Shown: positions 29,598 to 39,801 of the stretch, one piece after another
Position numbering within the stretch: position 1 is the stretch's first letter
Layout: each line of letters starts with the position of its first letter
NCBI RefSeq assembly: GCF_004001325.1
Contig: NZ_AP018722.1
Span: forward strand, 1,488,001-1,552,000
DNA from: Thiomicrorhabdus aquaedulcis
Lineage (GTDB): Bacteria; Pseudomonadota; Gammaproteobacteria; Thiomicrospirales; Thiomicrospiraceae
Direction: 5' to 3'
DNA length: 64,000 bases
Notes under the pieces: model-generated
What the model was told of the DNA's origin: nothing
What the model saw: only the letters and a program-made list of their open reading frames with translations
The model's database searches: none
Made by a program: the position numbers and the translations under genes

Positions 29598-30409
29598 ATA
29601 ACGCCTTTGGCAAACACCCAAGCAATGTACAGCATAGGCACGGCAATCAATAAACTGTCTACTCGATCTAATATACCGCCGTGACCGGGCAAAATAGACC
29701 CACTGTCTTTTAAACCCGCTTGGCGCTTGAGAACACTTTCAAATAAATCGCCCACCACAGAAAATAATGCAATCAACGCCAAGAGTGTTGCCATAATCCA
29801 AAGATTCCACTTAAGGTCTGATGACAACAAAAACAAACCCAGTACAGCAACCACAAACGCAAGGACAGTACCGCCCCATACGCCTTCCCAAGTTTTACCC
29901 GGGCTTACAAACTGAGCTAATTTAGTTTTACCAAAGCGTCGACCACTAAAGTATGCGCCCGTGTCAACAGCCCAAATAACCATTAAACTTACCAACAATA
30001 ACTCAGGCGAAAATTCAGTTCTAAAACGCGCCATTAGCACGGTAAAAAGCACAATTGAGAGCACACCCATTAACGCTGTTACAACGGAAGAGTTTACGCC
30101 ACTTTGTCCTTTAGAGCGTTGATAGCGAATGACAATAAAAAACAACGCAAACGCCTCAAGCATTGTCAGCAAAACAATAAGTTTTAAATCAAGCCACTCC
30201 AGTCCCAGACCAAAAGTACCCATGACGCCCAAAACATAAAGTAATTTATGCCATTGCTTATCCAGACCAGCAAAACTCGACCATTCCCAGGCCGCTAAGC
30301 CAGCCAGTAACAACATAAGCGTTTGCCAAAGCCACAAAGGCGACCAAAAGAGCGCAACTGTAAATGCGCTGGCCAAGAGCAAGGCTGTAATAACTCGTTG
30401 TTTTAACAT
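29594..30409 (-). CDS. cdsA: Phosphatidate cytidylyltransferase
   Basis: Integral membrane enzyme making CDP-diacylglycerol from phosphatidate and CTP. About eight membrane segments. The family signature is near the C-terminus: GDLFESVLKRQAG, KDSGSILPGHGGILDR (in pieces), with FVSPGKTWEGVWGG earlier. The real start is the Met at 30409 (MLKQRV), 4 bp after the uppS stop; the longer frame runs into uppS. In related genomes dxr follows cdsA; here rseP does. Confidence 0.94.
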   Translation of the reverse strand: MLKQRVITALLLASAFTVALFWSPLWLWQTLMLLLAGLAAWEWSSFAGLDKQWHKLLYVLGVMGTFGLGLEWLDLKLIVLLTMLEAFALFFIVIRYQRSKGQSGVNSSVVTALMGVLSIVLFTVLMARFRTEFSPELLLVSLMVIWAVDTGAYFSGRRFGKTKLAQFVSPGKTWEGVWGGTVLAFVVAVLGLFLLSSDLKWNLWIMATLLALIALFSVVGDLFESVLKRQAGLKDSGSILPGHGGILDRVDSLLIAVPMLYIAWVFAKGVI

Positions 30410-30413
30410 TTTT

Positions 30414-31147
30414 TTAACACTTGGTGACCTGTTCACTGGTTTGGCCAAAACGGCGTTCGCGTTGCTTAAAAGAAGCGATGGCAGCATCCAAGGCTGCTTC
30501 ATCAAACTCTGGCCAAAGAGTATCGGTAAAATAAAGCTCGGCGTAGGCCACTTGCCAAATTAAAAAATTACTAATGCGCTGTTCGCCACCTGTACGAATT
30601 AACAGATCAACCTCGGGCAACTCTTTTAAACACAACCAATGGGTTAACTGCGCCTCGGTTAAATCATTAATGGACAGGTCGGGATGAGCGTGCTGCCACT
30701 TTTTGACCGCTTCAACAATATCCCAACGCCCACCATAATTAGCGGCTATTGTTAACACCAAACCGGTATTTCGTGCGGTAGTCGCTTCGGCCAAACTAAT
30801 GTGCGTTTGAATATCTTGACTAAACGCTGTGCGATCGCCAATCACTAATAAGCGCACGTTGTTTTCATTGAGCTTAGTGACTTCTCGTTGCAAAGCTTTT
30901 AAAAAAAGCCCCATCAACTTGTTAATTTCATCGGGAGGACGTCGCCAGTTTTCGGTACTAAAAGCATAAAGCGTTAGTGCTTTCACGCCAACTTTAGAGC
31001 AGTGCTGAACCACACGCTTAACCGAATTAAGGCCTTTTTGATGACCAACAAACCGAGGCATCAATCTTTTTTAGCCCAACGTCCGTTGCCATCCATAATA
31101 ATAGCAATATGCTGGGGCACCAATAATTGATCAATTTGTTGTGACAA
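30414..31147 (-). CDS. uppS: Undecaprenyl diphosphate synthase, with apparent frameshift
   Basis: Essential cis-prenyltransferase producing the C55 lipid carrier for peptidoglycan and O-antigen. The body carries [22 protein letters not shown] and [15 protein letters not shown]. The N-terminal signature [14 protein letters not shown] is present in another frame; one extra base in the T-run at 31067-31072 (A-run in coding sense) joins it to [10 protein letters not shown]. The likely start is a TTG at 31147, preceded by AGGGG at good spacing. An essential gene with a genuine null frameshift is improbable. Confidence 0.87.
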
Positions 31148-31175
31148 AACAAACCCCTAAACAGAGCCAAAATGC

Positions 31176-31223
31176 AAAACGGTCGTTAAACGGCAATAAT
31201 TTACCTTTATAAACGACCGTTTT
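31176..31223. terminator. Hairpin between frr and uppS
   Basis: Arms AAAACGGTCGTT and its complement, separated by about 24 nt. T-rich on either exit. Suggests frr and uppS are separate or partly uncoupled transcripts. Confidence 0.55.
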
Positions 31224-31271
31224 ATTATATAAAACCATAGGATTATGCCGTAGTTGAGCATAAATATCGAC

Positions 31272-31829
31272 TTAAATTTCCATTAAGGTCGCTTCTTTTT
31301 CATGCAATAACGCGTCAATTCGCTTAATAGCTTCGTCTGTAATTTTTTGAATTTGGTCTTCAACTTGACGTGCTTCGTCTTCGGTTATGGCTTTGTCTTT
31401 TAATAAGTTTTTAATATCACCATTGGCATCTCTACGAATATTACGCGCAGCCACGCGAGCCGCTTCTGCCTCATTGCGCGCCACTTTGGTAAAGTCTTTA
31501 CGACGCTCTTCCGTTAGCACCGGCATTGGAATACGCATTACACTACCTATTGTGACTGGGTTAATCCCCAAATTAGACATCATAATGGCTTTTTCGACCT
31601 TGGCAACCATCGGCTGCTCCCACGGCTGCACTAACAAAGTACGCGCATCTTCAACGTTGATATTAGCCACTTGACTTATAGGCACTTCGTTGCCGTAGTA
31701 ATCTACCATGACCGAATCTAAAATACTGGGATGCGCACGACCAGTACGAATTTTGGCAAAGTTAGCCTCTAAATTTTCAAAGGTTTTTTGCATTCTGCTT
31801 TTTGCATCGTCTTTTACACTGTTTAGCAT
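31272..31829 (-). CDS. frr: Ribosome recycling factor
   Basis: Splits post-termination ribosomes with EF-G. 185 aa, exact family length. Signatures are KIRTGRAHPSILD near residue 28 and a long C-terminal helical hairpin (EAARVAARNIRRDAN). It starts 1 bp after pyrH. Confidence 0.97.
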   Translation of the reverse strand: MLNSVKDDAKSRMQKTFENLEANFAKIRTGRAHPSILDSVMVDYYGNEVPISQVANINVEDARTLLVQPWEQPMVAKVEKAIMMSNLGINPVTIGSVMRIPMPVLTEERRKDFTKVARNEAEAARVAARNIRRDANGDIKNLLKDKAITEDEARQVEDQIQKITDEAIKRIDALLHEKEATLMEI

Positions 31830-31830
31830 T

Positions 31831-32553
31831 TTATTCTCCTGAGCTTACGAGAGTGCCTTCATCGCCACCCTTCACAATTCGTATTACCGCGTTATCTTTA
31901 AACATGTCAAATACGCGAATAGGCATATTATGATCACGACACAACACAAACGCCGTCATATCCATAACCTGAAGATTCTTTTGAATAACTTCATTGTAAG
32001 TTAATGACTTATAACGAGTTGCTGTTAAATCCTTTACCGGATCAGCCGTGTAAATTCCATCCACTTTCGTGGCTTTTAAAACAATGTCTGCATCAATTTC
32101 AATGCCGCGTAAAGCTGCAGCCGTATCGGTGGTAAAAAATGGACTGCCCGTGCCGGCAGCAAACACCAATACTTCACCGTCTGCCAACTGTTTTTTAACC
32201 GTGTTGGCGTTAAAACCGCTTGAAATACCTTCAATGCTCATCGCCGACAAAATTTGTGACTTCATACCAAAACTTTCAATTACATCGCGTAACGCCAATG
32301 CATTTATAACCGTGGCCATCATACCCATGTGGTCGCCGGTAGTACGAGCAATGCCTGAACCCTGAATTTGTGCGCCTCTAAAAATATTGCCGCCACCGAC
32401 CACAATACCAATCTCAACCCCTAAATCATGCAGTTCTTTTACTTGCCCTACGACCCGATGCAGAGTTTTGGCCTCTAAACCAAAGTCACCATCTCCCATT
32501 AAGGCCTCACCACTGAACTTTAAAAGAATACGCTTGTATTTAAGTGTCATCAC
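31831..32553 (-). CDS. pyrH: Uridylate kinase
   Basis: UMP kinase of the amino-acid kinase fold, making UDP. KRILLKFSGEALMG at the N-terminus, VVGGGNIFRG near residue 50, and GTGSPFFTTDTAAALR near 130 are diagnostic. 240 aa. It heads the pyrH-frr unit and follows a terminator after tsf. Confidence 0.97.
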   Translation of the reverse strand: MMTLKYKRILLKFSGEALMGDGDFGLEAKTLHRVVGQVKELHDLGVEIGIVVGGGNIFRGAQIQGSGIARTTGDHMGMMATVINALALRDVIESFGMKSQILSAMSIEGISSGFNANTVKKQLADGEVLVFAAGTGSPFFTTDTAAALRGIEIDADIVLKATKVDGIYTADPVKDLTATRYKSLTYNEVIQKNLQVMDMTAFVLCRDHNMPIRVFDMFKDNAVIRIVKGGDEGTLVSSGE

Positions 32554-32648
32554 TGTTCCTCGAGTCTTAAAATTACGGTTAGCTGTAAAGTGCTTTGCAG
32601 GTTTAAAAATTAACCTGCAAAAAACTCTAAATTTATAGCGCTATTAAC

Positions 32649-32696
32649 AAAAAAGCCATAGCTAGCTTACTGATTCAGCAAGACAAACTATGGCTT
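32649..32696 (-). terminator. Rho-independent terminator after tsf
   Basis: Stem AAGCCATAG / CTATGGCTT followed on the minus strand by a six-T run. 17 bp past the tsf stop; separates rpsB-tsf from pyrH-frr. Confidence 0.8.
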
Positions 32697-32712
32697 CATA
32701 AACTAGGGAAGA

Positions 32713-33600
32713 TTACCCGCCCATAGCCATTTTACCAGCCAACGCCACTTCATCAGCAAAGTTGGTTTCTTCAATCACAATGCCTTCTCCGACTTCTAAA
32801 CGGACAAACGCATCCACTGTAGCTTTGTTGACTTTTAACAACGCTTCAACGGTTTGATCTGGGTTTTTAACAAACGCCTGACCCAATAGAGTAATGTCTT
32901 GCAAATACTTACGCATACGCCCTTCGATCATTTTTTCGATGATTTCCATTGGCTTACCACTTTCTTGCGCTTGCTCGATTTGGAACTTGCGTTCTTTTTC
33001 AAGCATTTCTTGATCTACATCCGCCGAAGACAATGCAGACGGTTTTGCCGCTGCAATGTGCATAGCAATGTCACGAGCCAAGGTATCATCGCCACCTACA
33101 ACGCTCACAACAACACCAATTTTTTCACCGTGCTGATATTGACCAATATGACCGGCAGATTCAACCAACTCAATACGACGAACGCCCATATTTTCACCAA
33201 TGCGCGCTACCATTTCACGACGCGTAATGTCGACTGTTTTACCAGAGGCCATTTGTGCGTTCATGACCGCTTCAACGTCGGTTGTGTTCATGGTTAAAGC
33301 AATACTAACTACTTCGTTAGCAAAGGTCTTAAACTCATCACCCTTGGCTACAAAGTCTGTTTCGCAATACACTTCGGCAATGGCCGCTTTTTTCTTATCG
33401 CTTGACACTGCAATGGCAATCACGCCTTCTGCTGCAACACGTCCGGCTTTTTTATCTGCACCAGCCATGCCTTTTTTACGCAAAAACTCAATCGCAGCTT
33501 CCATATCGCCATCAGTTTCTGTTAATGCTTTTTTACAATCCATCATTCCTGCGCTGGTAATTTCGCGCAGTTCTTTTACCATTCCAGCTGTAATCGCCAT
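32713..33600 (-). CDS. tsf: Translation elongation factor Ts
   Basis: Guanine-nucleotide exchange factor for EF-Tu. 295 aa. The UBA-like N-terminus VKELREITSAGMMDCKKAL (19 residues) and the core motif YCETDFVAKG are clear, with the dimerisation and C-terminal modules following. Pairs with rpsB upstream. Confidence 0.97.
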   Translation of the reverse strand: MAITAGMVKELREITSAGMMDCKKALTETDGDMEAAIEFLRKKGMAGADKKAGRVAAEGVIAIAVSSDKKKAAIAEVYCETDFVAKGDEFKTFANEVVSIALTMNTTDVEAVMNAQMASGKTVDITRREMVARIGENMGVRRIELVESAGHIGQYQHGEKIGVVVSVVGGDDTLARDIAMHIAAAKPSALSSADVDQEMLEKERKFQIEQAQESGKPMEIIEKMIEGRMRKYLQDITLLGQAFVKNPDQTVEALLKVNKATVDAFVRLEVGEGIVIEETNFADEVALAGKMAMGG

Positions 33601-33658
33601 GTTTCTTCCTTAAAGTTTAAAGTCAAATATCGTAAAGTAAAAAGGCCCGATCAAGTTG

Positions 33659-33670
33659 ACCAGGCCTGGT
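33659..33670. repeat. Iterated palindrome, rpsB/tsf gap
   Basis: Exact ACCAGGCCTGGT, 4 bp after the rpsB stop. In E. coli this gap also holds an attenuating hairpin. Confidence 0.95.
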
Positions 33671-33674
33671 TAAA

Positions 33675-34415
33675 TTATTCTGCTGCTTTATCTTCAGCTT
33701 CTACAAAATCATCGCCTTCAACCGAAGTGGTGATAGTAGCCTTACCTTCAAGAATCGCATCTGCTGCAGAAGATAGGTATAAAGTAATGGCACGAATTGC
33801 ATCGTCGTTACCAGGAATAACATAATCAACACCACGTGGGTCGTTGTTAGTATCAACCACACCAATAACCGGAATCCCTAGGTTTCTAGCTTCTTGGATT
33901 GCAATGTTTTCATTACCAGTGTCGATGATAAAAATAGCATCAGGCATAGCACGCATGTCTTTAATACCACCCAAAGACAATTCTAGCTTTTCTCTTTGAC
34001 GCGTCATGGTCAACGCTTCACGCTTGGTTAGCTTTTCAAACGTACCGTCTTGCTGCATGATTTCTAACTCTTTCAAACGTTTAATAGACGCTTTGATTGT
34101 TTTAAAGTTAGTCAACATACCACCTAACCAACGGTGGTTTACATACGGCATACCACAACGGTTAGCTTCTTGTGCAATGATGTCACGTGCAGAACGCTTA
34201 GTGCCTACAAACAATACTTTACCTTTGTTGGCTGCAATGCCGCCCACTACGTTTAACGCGTCGTTAAACATAGGCAATGTCTTTTCTAGGTTGACGATAT
34301 GAATGTTATTTTTTGCACCAAAAATGTATTGATTCATTTTTGGGTTCCAGTAACGAGTTTGGTGACCGAAGTGAACACCGGCTTCTAACATTTCACGCAT
34401 GGTAACTTTTGCCAT
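33675..34415 (-). CDS. rpsB: 30S ribosomal protein S2
   Basis: Small-subunit protein S2. Starts at the Met giving [19 protein letters not shown] (19 residues); the four upstream residues are leader. The signature [12 protein letters not shown] and [14 protein letters not shown] are present. 246 aa. A minus-strand promoter lies about 170 bp upstream; the long leader could carry S2 autoregulation, as known in E. coli. Confidence 0.97.
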   Translation of the reverse strand: MAKVTMREMLEAGVHFGHQTRYWNPKMNQYIFGAKNNIHIVNLEKTLPMFNDALNVVGGIAANKGKVLFVGTKRSARDIIAQEANRCGMPYVNHRWLGGMLTNFKTIKASIKRLKELEIMQQDGTFEKLTKREALTMTRQREKLELSLGGIKDMRAMPDAIFIIDTGNENIAIQEARNLGIPVIGVVDTNNDPRGVDYVIPGNDDAIRAITLYLSSAADAILEGKATITTSVEGDDFVEAEDKAAE

Positions 34416-34584
34416 GATTTTCTCCAAGTATAGGGTTAAGCCTCCGTTTGCCCATAAAACGAACTAAAAAACAGGGATTGTCCCTTTTAAACGTCTTTTA
34501 GCACCCCGTTGTATGTCTTGGCAAACGTGCGGATTCTTTGTTTAACTTTCTGTTAAAATAGCTTTCATTTTGAAAAGCGCGGGA

Positions 34585-34613
34585 TTTATACCATAACCCA
34601 AGCAAATTAACAA
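34585..34613 (-). promoter_or_regulatory. Sigma-70 promoter for rpsB-tsf
   Basis: On the minus strand TTGTTA, 17-bp spacer, TATAAA. It would give a leader of about 160 nt before rpsB. Confidence 0.65.
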
Positions 34614-34713
34614 TTTTAATTACCGTGAAAAGCACTGTAAAACCAATGGCATTTTTTAGCCTGCGACTTTAGACAGATCTTTGCTCCAAAAGACTTTAAA
34701 AGACTTTAAACCC

Positions 34714-35505
34714 ATGACCATAAAAATAAAAACCCCTACCGAACTTCAAGCCATGCGCATTGCTGGTAAATTAGCGGCCGACGTATTAGAAATGATTGCA
34801 CCGCACATAGTTCCTGGCGCAAACACCGGCGAACTTAATCAAATCATGCACAACTTCATGGTTAATGAGCAAGGCACCATTCCGGCCACCTTAAATTATC
34901 ATGGGTTTCCAGCCTCATGCTGCATCTCAGTTAATCATGTGGTTTGCCATGGCATTCCAGACTTTAAAAAATCTTTAAAAAACGGGGACATTGTTAACAT
35001 TGATGTCACCGTTATTAAAAACGGTTACCACGGCGACACCAGCCGAATGTTTGAAGTAGGAGATGTTAAGCCATTTGCACATCGCCTATGCCAAGTAGCC
35101 CACGAATGTTTATGGCTGGGGATTGCGCAAGTAAAACCTGACGCTACATTATGGGACGTGGCCAACGCCATTCAAACGCACGCCGAACACAACAACTTTT
35201 CGGTTGTTCGCGAATACTGCGGCCATGGCATTGGCGCTGAGTTTCACGAAGAACCACAAATATTGCACTACGCCACCCCCGAGCTTAAAGACATTGTGCT
35301 AAAACCCGGCATGGTTTTTACAATTGAACCCATGATTAATTTAGGCAAATCTGGGGTTAAGCTTTTAGGCGACCATTGGACAGTGGTAACCAGAGACCGT
35401 AAACTTTCTGCACAATGGGAACACACATTAACCGTCACCCCAACCGGTTATGAAATCTTTACCTTAAGAACCGGTGAACAACCCGTTTTGCCAAATATTG
35501 AATGA
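34714..35505 (+). CDS. map: Type I methionine aminopeptidase
   Basis: Removes the initiator Met from nascent proteins. Five metal ligands are visible: the Asp in NIDVTV, the Asp in YHGDTSRMF, the His in YCGHGIGAEFHEEP, the Glu in FTIEPMI and a C-terminal Glu in WEHTLTV. I use the Met at 34714 (MTIKIKTP). 263 aa. Divergent from rpsB, the usual arrangement. Confidence 0.96.
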   Translation: MTIKIKTPTELQAMRIAGKLAADVLEMIAPHIVPGANTGELNQIMHNFMVNEQGTIPATLNYHGFPASCCISVNHVVCHGIPDFKKSLKNGDIVNIDVTVIKNGYHGDTSRMFEVGDVKPFAHRLCQVAHECLWLGIAQVKPDATLWDVANAIQTHAEHNNFSVVREYCGHGIGAEFHEEPQILHYATPELKDIVLKPGMVFTIEPMINLGKSGVKLLGDHWTVVTRDRKLSAQWEHTLTVTPTGYEIFTLRTGEQPVLPNIE

Positions 35506-35527
35506 CTTAACCCATTACGAGCCTGCC

Positions 35528-38167
35528 ATGACACAAAATCGCCCCTCACTACCCCGATTTGTCACCGCCTTAAACGACAGCGCAGTGAGCTCGCTCGACA
35601 CCCTTAAAACTGGGCGCGAAACGCTTAAACAATTTGCAGATTATCAGTTTGCTCAATTTGAGCAAGGGGTTGCTGTGGCCGAACTTATTAAAGAGCGCGC
35701 CACTTTTATTGACCAATTGCTTAAAAAAATCTGGCACCATTACATTCCTAAAGAAGCGGCGACTTTGGTAGCGGTAGGCGGTTATGGACGTGGCGAATTG
35801 CAACCGTATTCAGACATAGATGTGCTTATTTTAGTGAATGATACGTGTAACCACCAAGAAGCATTTTCGGACTTTATTACCTTTTTATGGGATTTGGGCT
35901 TTGATGTAGGCCATGCCATGCGCACGTTAAACGACTGCGTCAAAGCCGGTTTAGAAGACGTCGCCACGGCCACCAACCTATTAGAAGCACGCTGGATTGC
36001 CGGCGACTATTCGCTGTTTGAAAAACTACAAAACATCTGGAATCAAACCGACTTTTGGCCAAGCCAAGAATTTTTTAAAGCCAAGTATCAAGAACAGCTC
36101 AATCGTCACGCCCGTTTTAACGAAACAGTGTATCAACTCGAACCCAATATCAAAGAGAGTCCTGGTGGATTACGCGATATTCAAACCATTTACTGGGTCG
36201 CCAAACGCCACTTTAAAGCCCATTCTATTAATGAATTGGTGCAACGCAATTTCTTAACCATGGAAGAGTACCTGGACATTGAAGCGGCGTATAAATTTTT
36301 AAACCGAATCCGGTTTGCCCTGCATTTAATGAAAAAACGTCGTGAAGACCGCTTGCAGTTTGAGCAACAACAATTTATTGCTCACTTATTTGGCTATACG
36401 GACACCGCTGAAAAAATGGCTGTTGAGCAATTTATGAGCAGTTACTATCGTAACGTGCAAAACGTCGTCAAAATGAATGAGATTCTTTTACAACATTTTA
36501 GAGAAGTGTTGTTTGACCAAGAACCGCCTAGCATCACGCCTATTAACAGTCGCTTTCAATTGGTTAATCATTACCTAGACATTCACAGTGTTGACGTATT
36601 TATTCACTACCCTACCGCACTGCTAGAAGTCTTTTTAATTTTAGAAAACGCCGACCACATTCACGGCCTGCGCTCTAATGCCATTCGCACCATTCGCGAT
36701 CATTTATATTTAATAGACGACAGTTTTCGTAACGATCCCATAAACAAAGCGCTGTTTATGGAAATCTTTAGACAACCCAAAGGCGTTAATGCCGCGCTTA
36801 AGCGCATGCACAGTTATGGCATTTTGGGTGAATATCTACCGGTATTTAAAAAAATTACTGGGCTAATGCAATTTAATATTTTTCACGCGTACACCGTCGA
36901 CGACCACACCATCTTAACCATTCGTAATTTACGACGTTTTTTTGTAGACACCTTTACCTATGAGTTTCCGACCGCGCACCAAATTGCTCAAAACCTATGC
37001 AAACCCGAACTGCTTTTTTTAGCCGGTTTATTTCATGACATTGCTAAAGGCCGTGGAGGCGCTCATGAGATATTGGGCGCGCTTGACGCAGCCGAGTTTG
37101 CCGCACAGCATCATTTATCCAATAAAGACGGGGCGCTTATTAGTTGGCTAGTACGCCATCACTTAGAGTTTTCGGGTGTGGCACAGCGCAAAGACTTAAG
37201 CGACCCCAATGTTATACGTCGCTTTGCCGAAAAAATGGGCGACCAAGAACACCTTGATTACTTGTACCTACTAACCGTGGCCGACGTGTGCGCTACCTCA
37301 AGCGAGGTATGGAATGACTGGAAAAACTCTCTGTTCTTAGACCTGTACAATGAAACAACCACGGCATTAAGCCAAACGGCCAGCATACCCAAAGACAAAT
37401 CAAAAAAAGCCCTGCAAACCCAAGAAAAAGCCAAAGAGCTATTATCACAACGCGGCTTAGCCTCACCGGCGTATCAGGCGTTTTGGAACAGCTTGGTCAG
37501 CAGCGAATTTTTTAGTCGTCACAACGCCAGCGATGTAGCGCGCATTACCACCACTTTATATCAAGCTGAACTGAGTAAAACGCATCTTTTTTTAGACGAT
37601 AAATGCCAGCGCGGTGCAGCCGAACTGTTAATTTACATGCCCGACCGAGATTACTTATTTGCCCAAATAACGCAAATTCTGGATAAACTTAATGTAAACG
37701 TGGTTGAAGCGCGTATTTACGCGACCACCAAGGGCATGACCCTAGTGATGATGTACTTTTTAAGCCGCGACAAGCTTACTGAAATTCACACCGACCATCT
37801 GCACATTTTGCGTGAAATAGAAACACAGCTTAGAGATCCAGAGATAAAACCCAGCGGCCTTTACAATCCCATAAAGGCGCGTCGAATCAAACATTTTGAC
37901 ACCCCAACCCAAATCACATTTAGCGACATTAATGAACACTTAACCGAGTTGTCTATTTGCACTAAAGACATTCCAGGTTTATTGTCTAAAATTGGCTATG
38001 CGTTAAAAAGTTGCAACATTCGACTGCACGACGCCAAAATTCACACAGAAGGCGAAAAAGCCGAAGACGTATTTTTAATTAGCGACATTCACAATAACGC
38101 TATTTCACAAAAACAAGCCAAAGGTGCTCTCACCGAAGCACTGCTGGATTTAATAGAAAAAACTTAG
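35528..38167 (+). CDS. glnD: [Protein-PII] uridylyltransferase/uridylyl-removing enzyme
   Basis: Nitrogen-status sensor that uridylylates or de-uridylylates PII. The nucleotidyltransferase motif VGGYGRGELQPYSDIDVL is near residue 75; an HD domain (AGLFHDIAKGRGGAH) near 500 and two C-terminal ACT domains (about 695-879) bind glutamine. 879 aa, full length. The Met at 35528 is the likely start; the next upstream candidate overlaps map. The trio rpsB-map-glnD is conserved in many relatives. Confidence 0.95.
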   Translation: MTQNRPSLPRFVTALNDSAVSSLDTLKTGRETLKQFADYQFAQFEQGVAVAELIKERATFIDQLLKKIWHHYIPKEAATLVAVGGYGRGELQPYSDIDVLILVNDTCNHQEAFSDFITFLWDLGFDVGHAMRTLNDCVKAGLEDVATATNLLEARWIAGDYSLFEKLQNIWNQTDFWPSQEFFKAKYQEQLNRHARFNETVYQLEPNIKESPGGLRDIQTIYWVAKRHFKAHSINELVQRNFLTMEEYLDIEAAYKFLNRIRFALHLMKKRREDRLQFEQQQFIAHLFGYTDTAEKMAVEQFMSSYYRNVQNVVKMNEILLQHFREVLFDQEPPSITPINSRFQLVNHYLDIHSVDVFIHYPTALLEVFLILENADHIHGLRSNAIRTIRDHLYLIDDSFRNDPINKALFMEIFRQPKGVNAALKRMHSYGILGEYLPVFKKITGLMQFNIFHAYTVDDHTILTIRNLRRFFVDTFTYEFPTAHQIAQNLCKPELLFLAGLFHDIAKGRGGAHEILGALDAAEFAAQHHLSNKDGALISWLVRHHLEFSGVAQRKDLSDPNVIRRFAEKMGDQEHLDYLYLLTVADVCATSSEVWNDWKNSLFLDLYNETTTALSQTASIPKDKSKKALQTQEKAKELLSQRGLASPAYQAFWNSLVSSEFFSRHNASDVARITTTLYQAELSKTHLFLDDKCQRGAAELLIYMPDRDYLFAQITQILDKLNVNVVEARIYATTKGMTLVMMYFLSRDKLTEIHTDHLHILREIETQLRDPEIKPSGLYNPIKARRIKHFDTPTQITFSDINEHLTELSICTKDIPGLLSKIGYALKSCNIRLHDAKIHTEGEKAEDVFLISDIHNNAISQKQAKGALTEALLDLIEKT

Positions 38168-38329
38168 TAACTCTTGCGCATACTCTTGTTATTGTTGGGT
38201 TTAGCGATAAAAAAATATCCGCAAATCCGTTGGATAATAGCAAACACTGTAAGTTTTTAACCCTTTTATTCGCGTGTTCGTCAATGCAATGCTCTCTGCG
38301 TTGCAAATACTCTTTACCAGCAAACAAAT

Positions 38330-38355
38330 ACATTTGACCAGGCCTGGTCAAATGT
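38330..38355. repeat. Iterated palindrome, 26-bp version, between convergent genes
   Basis: Core at 38337-38348, symmetric from ACATTTG to CAAATGT. It lies between the stops of glnD (+) and the VOC gene (-), a position that fits a bidirectional terminator. Confidence 0.95.
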
Positions 38356-38366
38356 TTAAAACGTAT

Positions 38367-38741
38367 TTAACTCACTTCAAACAGTTCAACCACATTATTA
38401 TCTAAGTCTTTAAAAAACAATGCGTTGCGACCTGATGCGCTTTGTGTAAACGTAACCTCTAACGCGCGTAAACGTGTTATAAAATCGGTAAAACCATCTA
38501 CTCGCAATGCAAAATGATAGTCACGACCGCCATGCGGGGGTCTTTTTGTTCCTAAATTAGGATTGTCTAATTGCATAATATGCAAACTTTGACCAGACAG
38601 TAAATCAAGCCAATAACCTGGAAAACCTAAATCAGGCCGTTCCAATAAACGTAACCCCAGCACATCTTGATAAAATTGCACACTGGCCGCCGCGTCTTTT
38701 ACAATAATGCTTACATGATCAAACCCCATTATCTTTGCCAC
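38367..38741 (-). CDS. VOC (glyoxalase/bleomycin-resistance fold) protein
   Basis: About 124-aa single vicinal-oxygen-chelate domain with paired beta-alpha-beta-beta-beta modules. FDHVSIIVKDAAASVQFYQ opens the fold, and the metal-binding candidates are this His, a Glu-type position in the middle, the His in DYHFALRV and the Glu in NVVELFEV. No specific substrate can be assigned. Start: a GTG at 38741 has AAGGAG at 5 bp; an ATG 12 bp later is possible. Confidence 0.8.
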   Translation of the reverse strand: MAKIMGFDHVSIIVKDAAASVQFYQDVLGLRLLERPDLGFPGYWLDLLSGQSLHIMQLDNPNLGTKRPPHGGRDYHFALRVDGFTDFITRLRALEVTFTQSASGRNALFFKDLDNNVVELFEVS

Positions 38742-38824
38742 AACCACTCCTTTTTAGTTAACCATATGACTCATATTCAGCGCATAACACGACGCTTTGT
38801 GATACTCTTTGACGCAATTTTAAA

Positions 38825-38852
38825 TTCAAAATTATACCCAAAATGCTATAAT
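38825..38852 (+). promoter_or_regulatory. Sigma-70 promoter for dapD
   Basis: TTCAAA, 16-bp spacer, TGCTATAAT (extended -10). About 36 bp upstream of the dapD ATG. Confidence 0.6.
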
Positions 38853-38887
38853 TTAACGTTATTAACTAAAAAATATGGAACGCCTCT

Positions 38888-39715
38888 ATGTCAGCTGAAC
38901 TGCAAAAAATTATTGAAGACGCCTTTGAACGCCGCGCAGAAATCACGCCTAAAAATGTTGATGCGGAAACAAAACGCGCTATTCAAGAAACCTTACACTT
39001 GTTAGATTCGGGTAAAATGCGCGTTGCCGAACGTCAATCTGTGGGTAAATGGACTGTTAACGAATGGTTAAAAAAGGCAGTCTTACTGTCTTTTCGTACC
39101 GAAGACAATGTCTTAATGAACTCGTCTGAAACGCGTTACTTTGACAAAGTACCTTCCAAATTTGCCGACTATTCACAAGCCGATTTTGAAGCCGCCGGCG
39201 TGCGTGTTGTACCACCTGCCATGGCGCGTCGCGGTGCATACATTGCGCCTAGCACGGTGCTTATGCCTTCTTACGTTAACATTGGCGCTTACGTAGACAC
39301 CGGCACCATGGTCGATACCTGGGTTACGGTCGGTTCGTGCGCGCAAATTGGTAAAAACGTCCATTTATCAGGTGGCGTTGGAATTGGTGGGGTTTTAGAA
39401 CCACTGCAAGCCGCCCCCACCATCATTGAAGACAACTGCTTTATTGGCGCGCGTTCCGAAGTGGTTGAAGGCGTTATTGTTGAAGAAGGCTCGGTTATTT
39501 CAATGGGCGTTTACATCGGTCAATCCACACGAATTTACGATCGTGAAACCGGTGAAGTGCATTACGGTCGCGTTCCGGCCGGCTCAGTCGTAGTATCGGG
39601 TAACTTGCCATCAAAATGCGGTAAATACAGCTTGTACTGCGCGGTTATCGTTAAAAAAGTGGACGCTAAAACGCTAGGTAAAGTAGGTATTAACGAGTTA
39701 TTGCGCGATATTTAA
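38888..39715 (+). CDS. dapD: Tetrahydrodipicolinate N-succinyltransferase
   Basis: Succinyl-CoA-dependent step of the lysine/diaminopimelate pathway, needed for peptidoglycan. N-terminal helical domain, then a left-handed beta-helix of hexapeptide repeats ([17 protein letters not shown]-type, residues about 130-150; [15 protein letters not shown]). 275 aa, family length. A strong terminator follows; dapE is separate, 586 bp downstream. Confidence 0.96.
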   Translation: MSAELQKIIEDAFERRAEITPKNVDAETKRAIQETLHLLDSGKMRVAERQSVGKWTVNEWLKKAVLLSFRTEDNVLMNSSETRYFDKVPSKFADYSQADFEAAGVRVVPPAMARRGAYIAPSTVLMPSYVNIGAYVDTGTMVDTWVTVGSCAQIGKNVHLSGGVGIGGVLEPLQAAPTIIEDNCFIGARSEVVEGVIVEEGSVISMGVYIGQSTRIYDRETGEVHYGRVPAGSVVVSGNLPSKCGKYSLYCAVIVKKVDAKTLGKVGINELLRDI

Positions 39716-39743
39716 GCCAAACCAACACGTTAAAAAAACTATT

Positions 39744-39782
39744 AAACGCCCTACTGCGCCTTGGCCAGATTAGGGCGTTTTT
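39744..39782 (+). terminator. Rho-independent terminator after dapD
   Basis: Stem AAACGCCCTA / TAGGGCGTTT followed by a T-run (six Ts at the end of the arm). 29 bp past the dapD stop. Confidence 0.85.
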
Positions 39783-39801
39783 GCATCAAGAGACCTTCAA
39801 A

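Noticed and set aside
33675-34580. A defined riboswitch in the rpsB leader
   Set aside because: Only short hairpins are visible; S2 autoregulation is possible but no consensus structure can be shown by eye.
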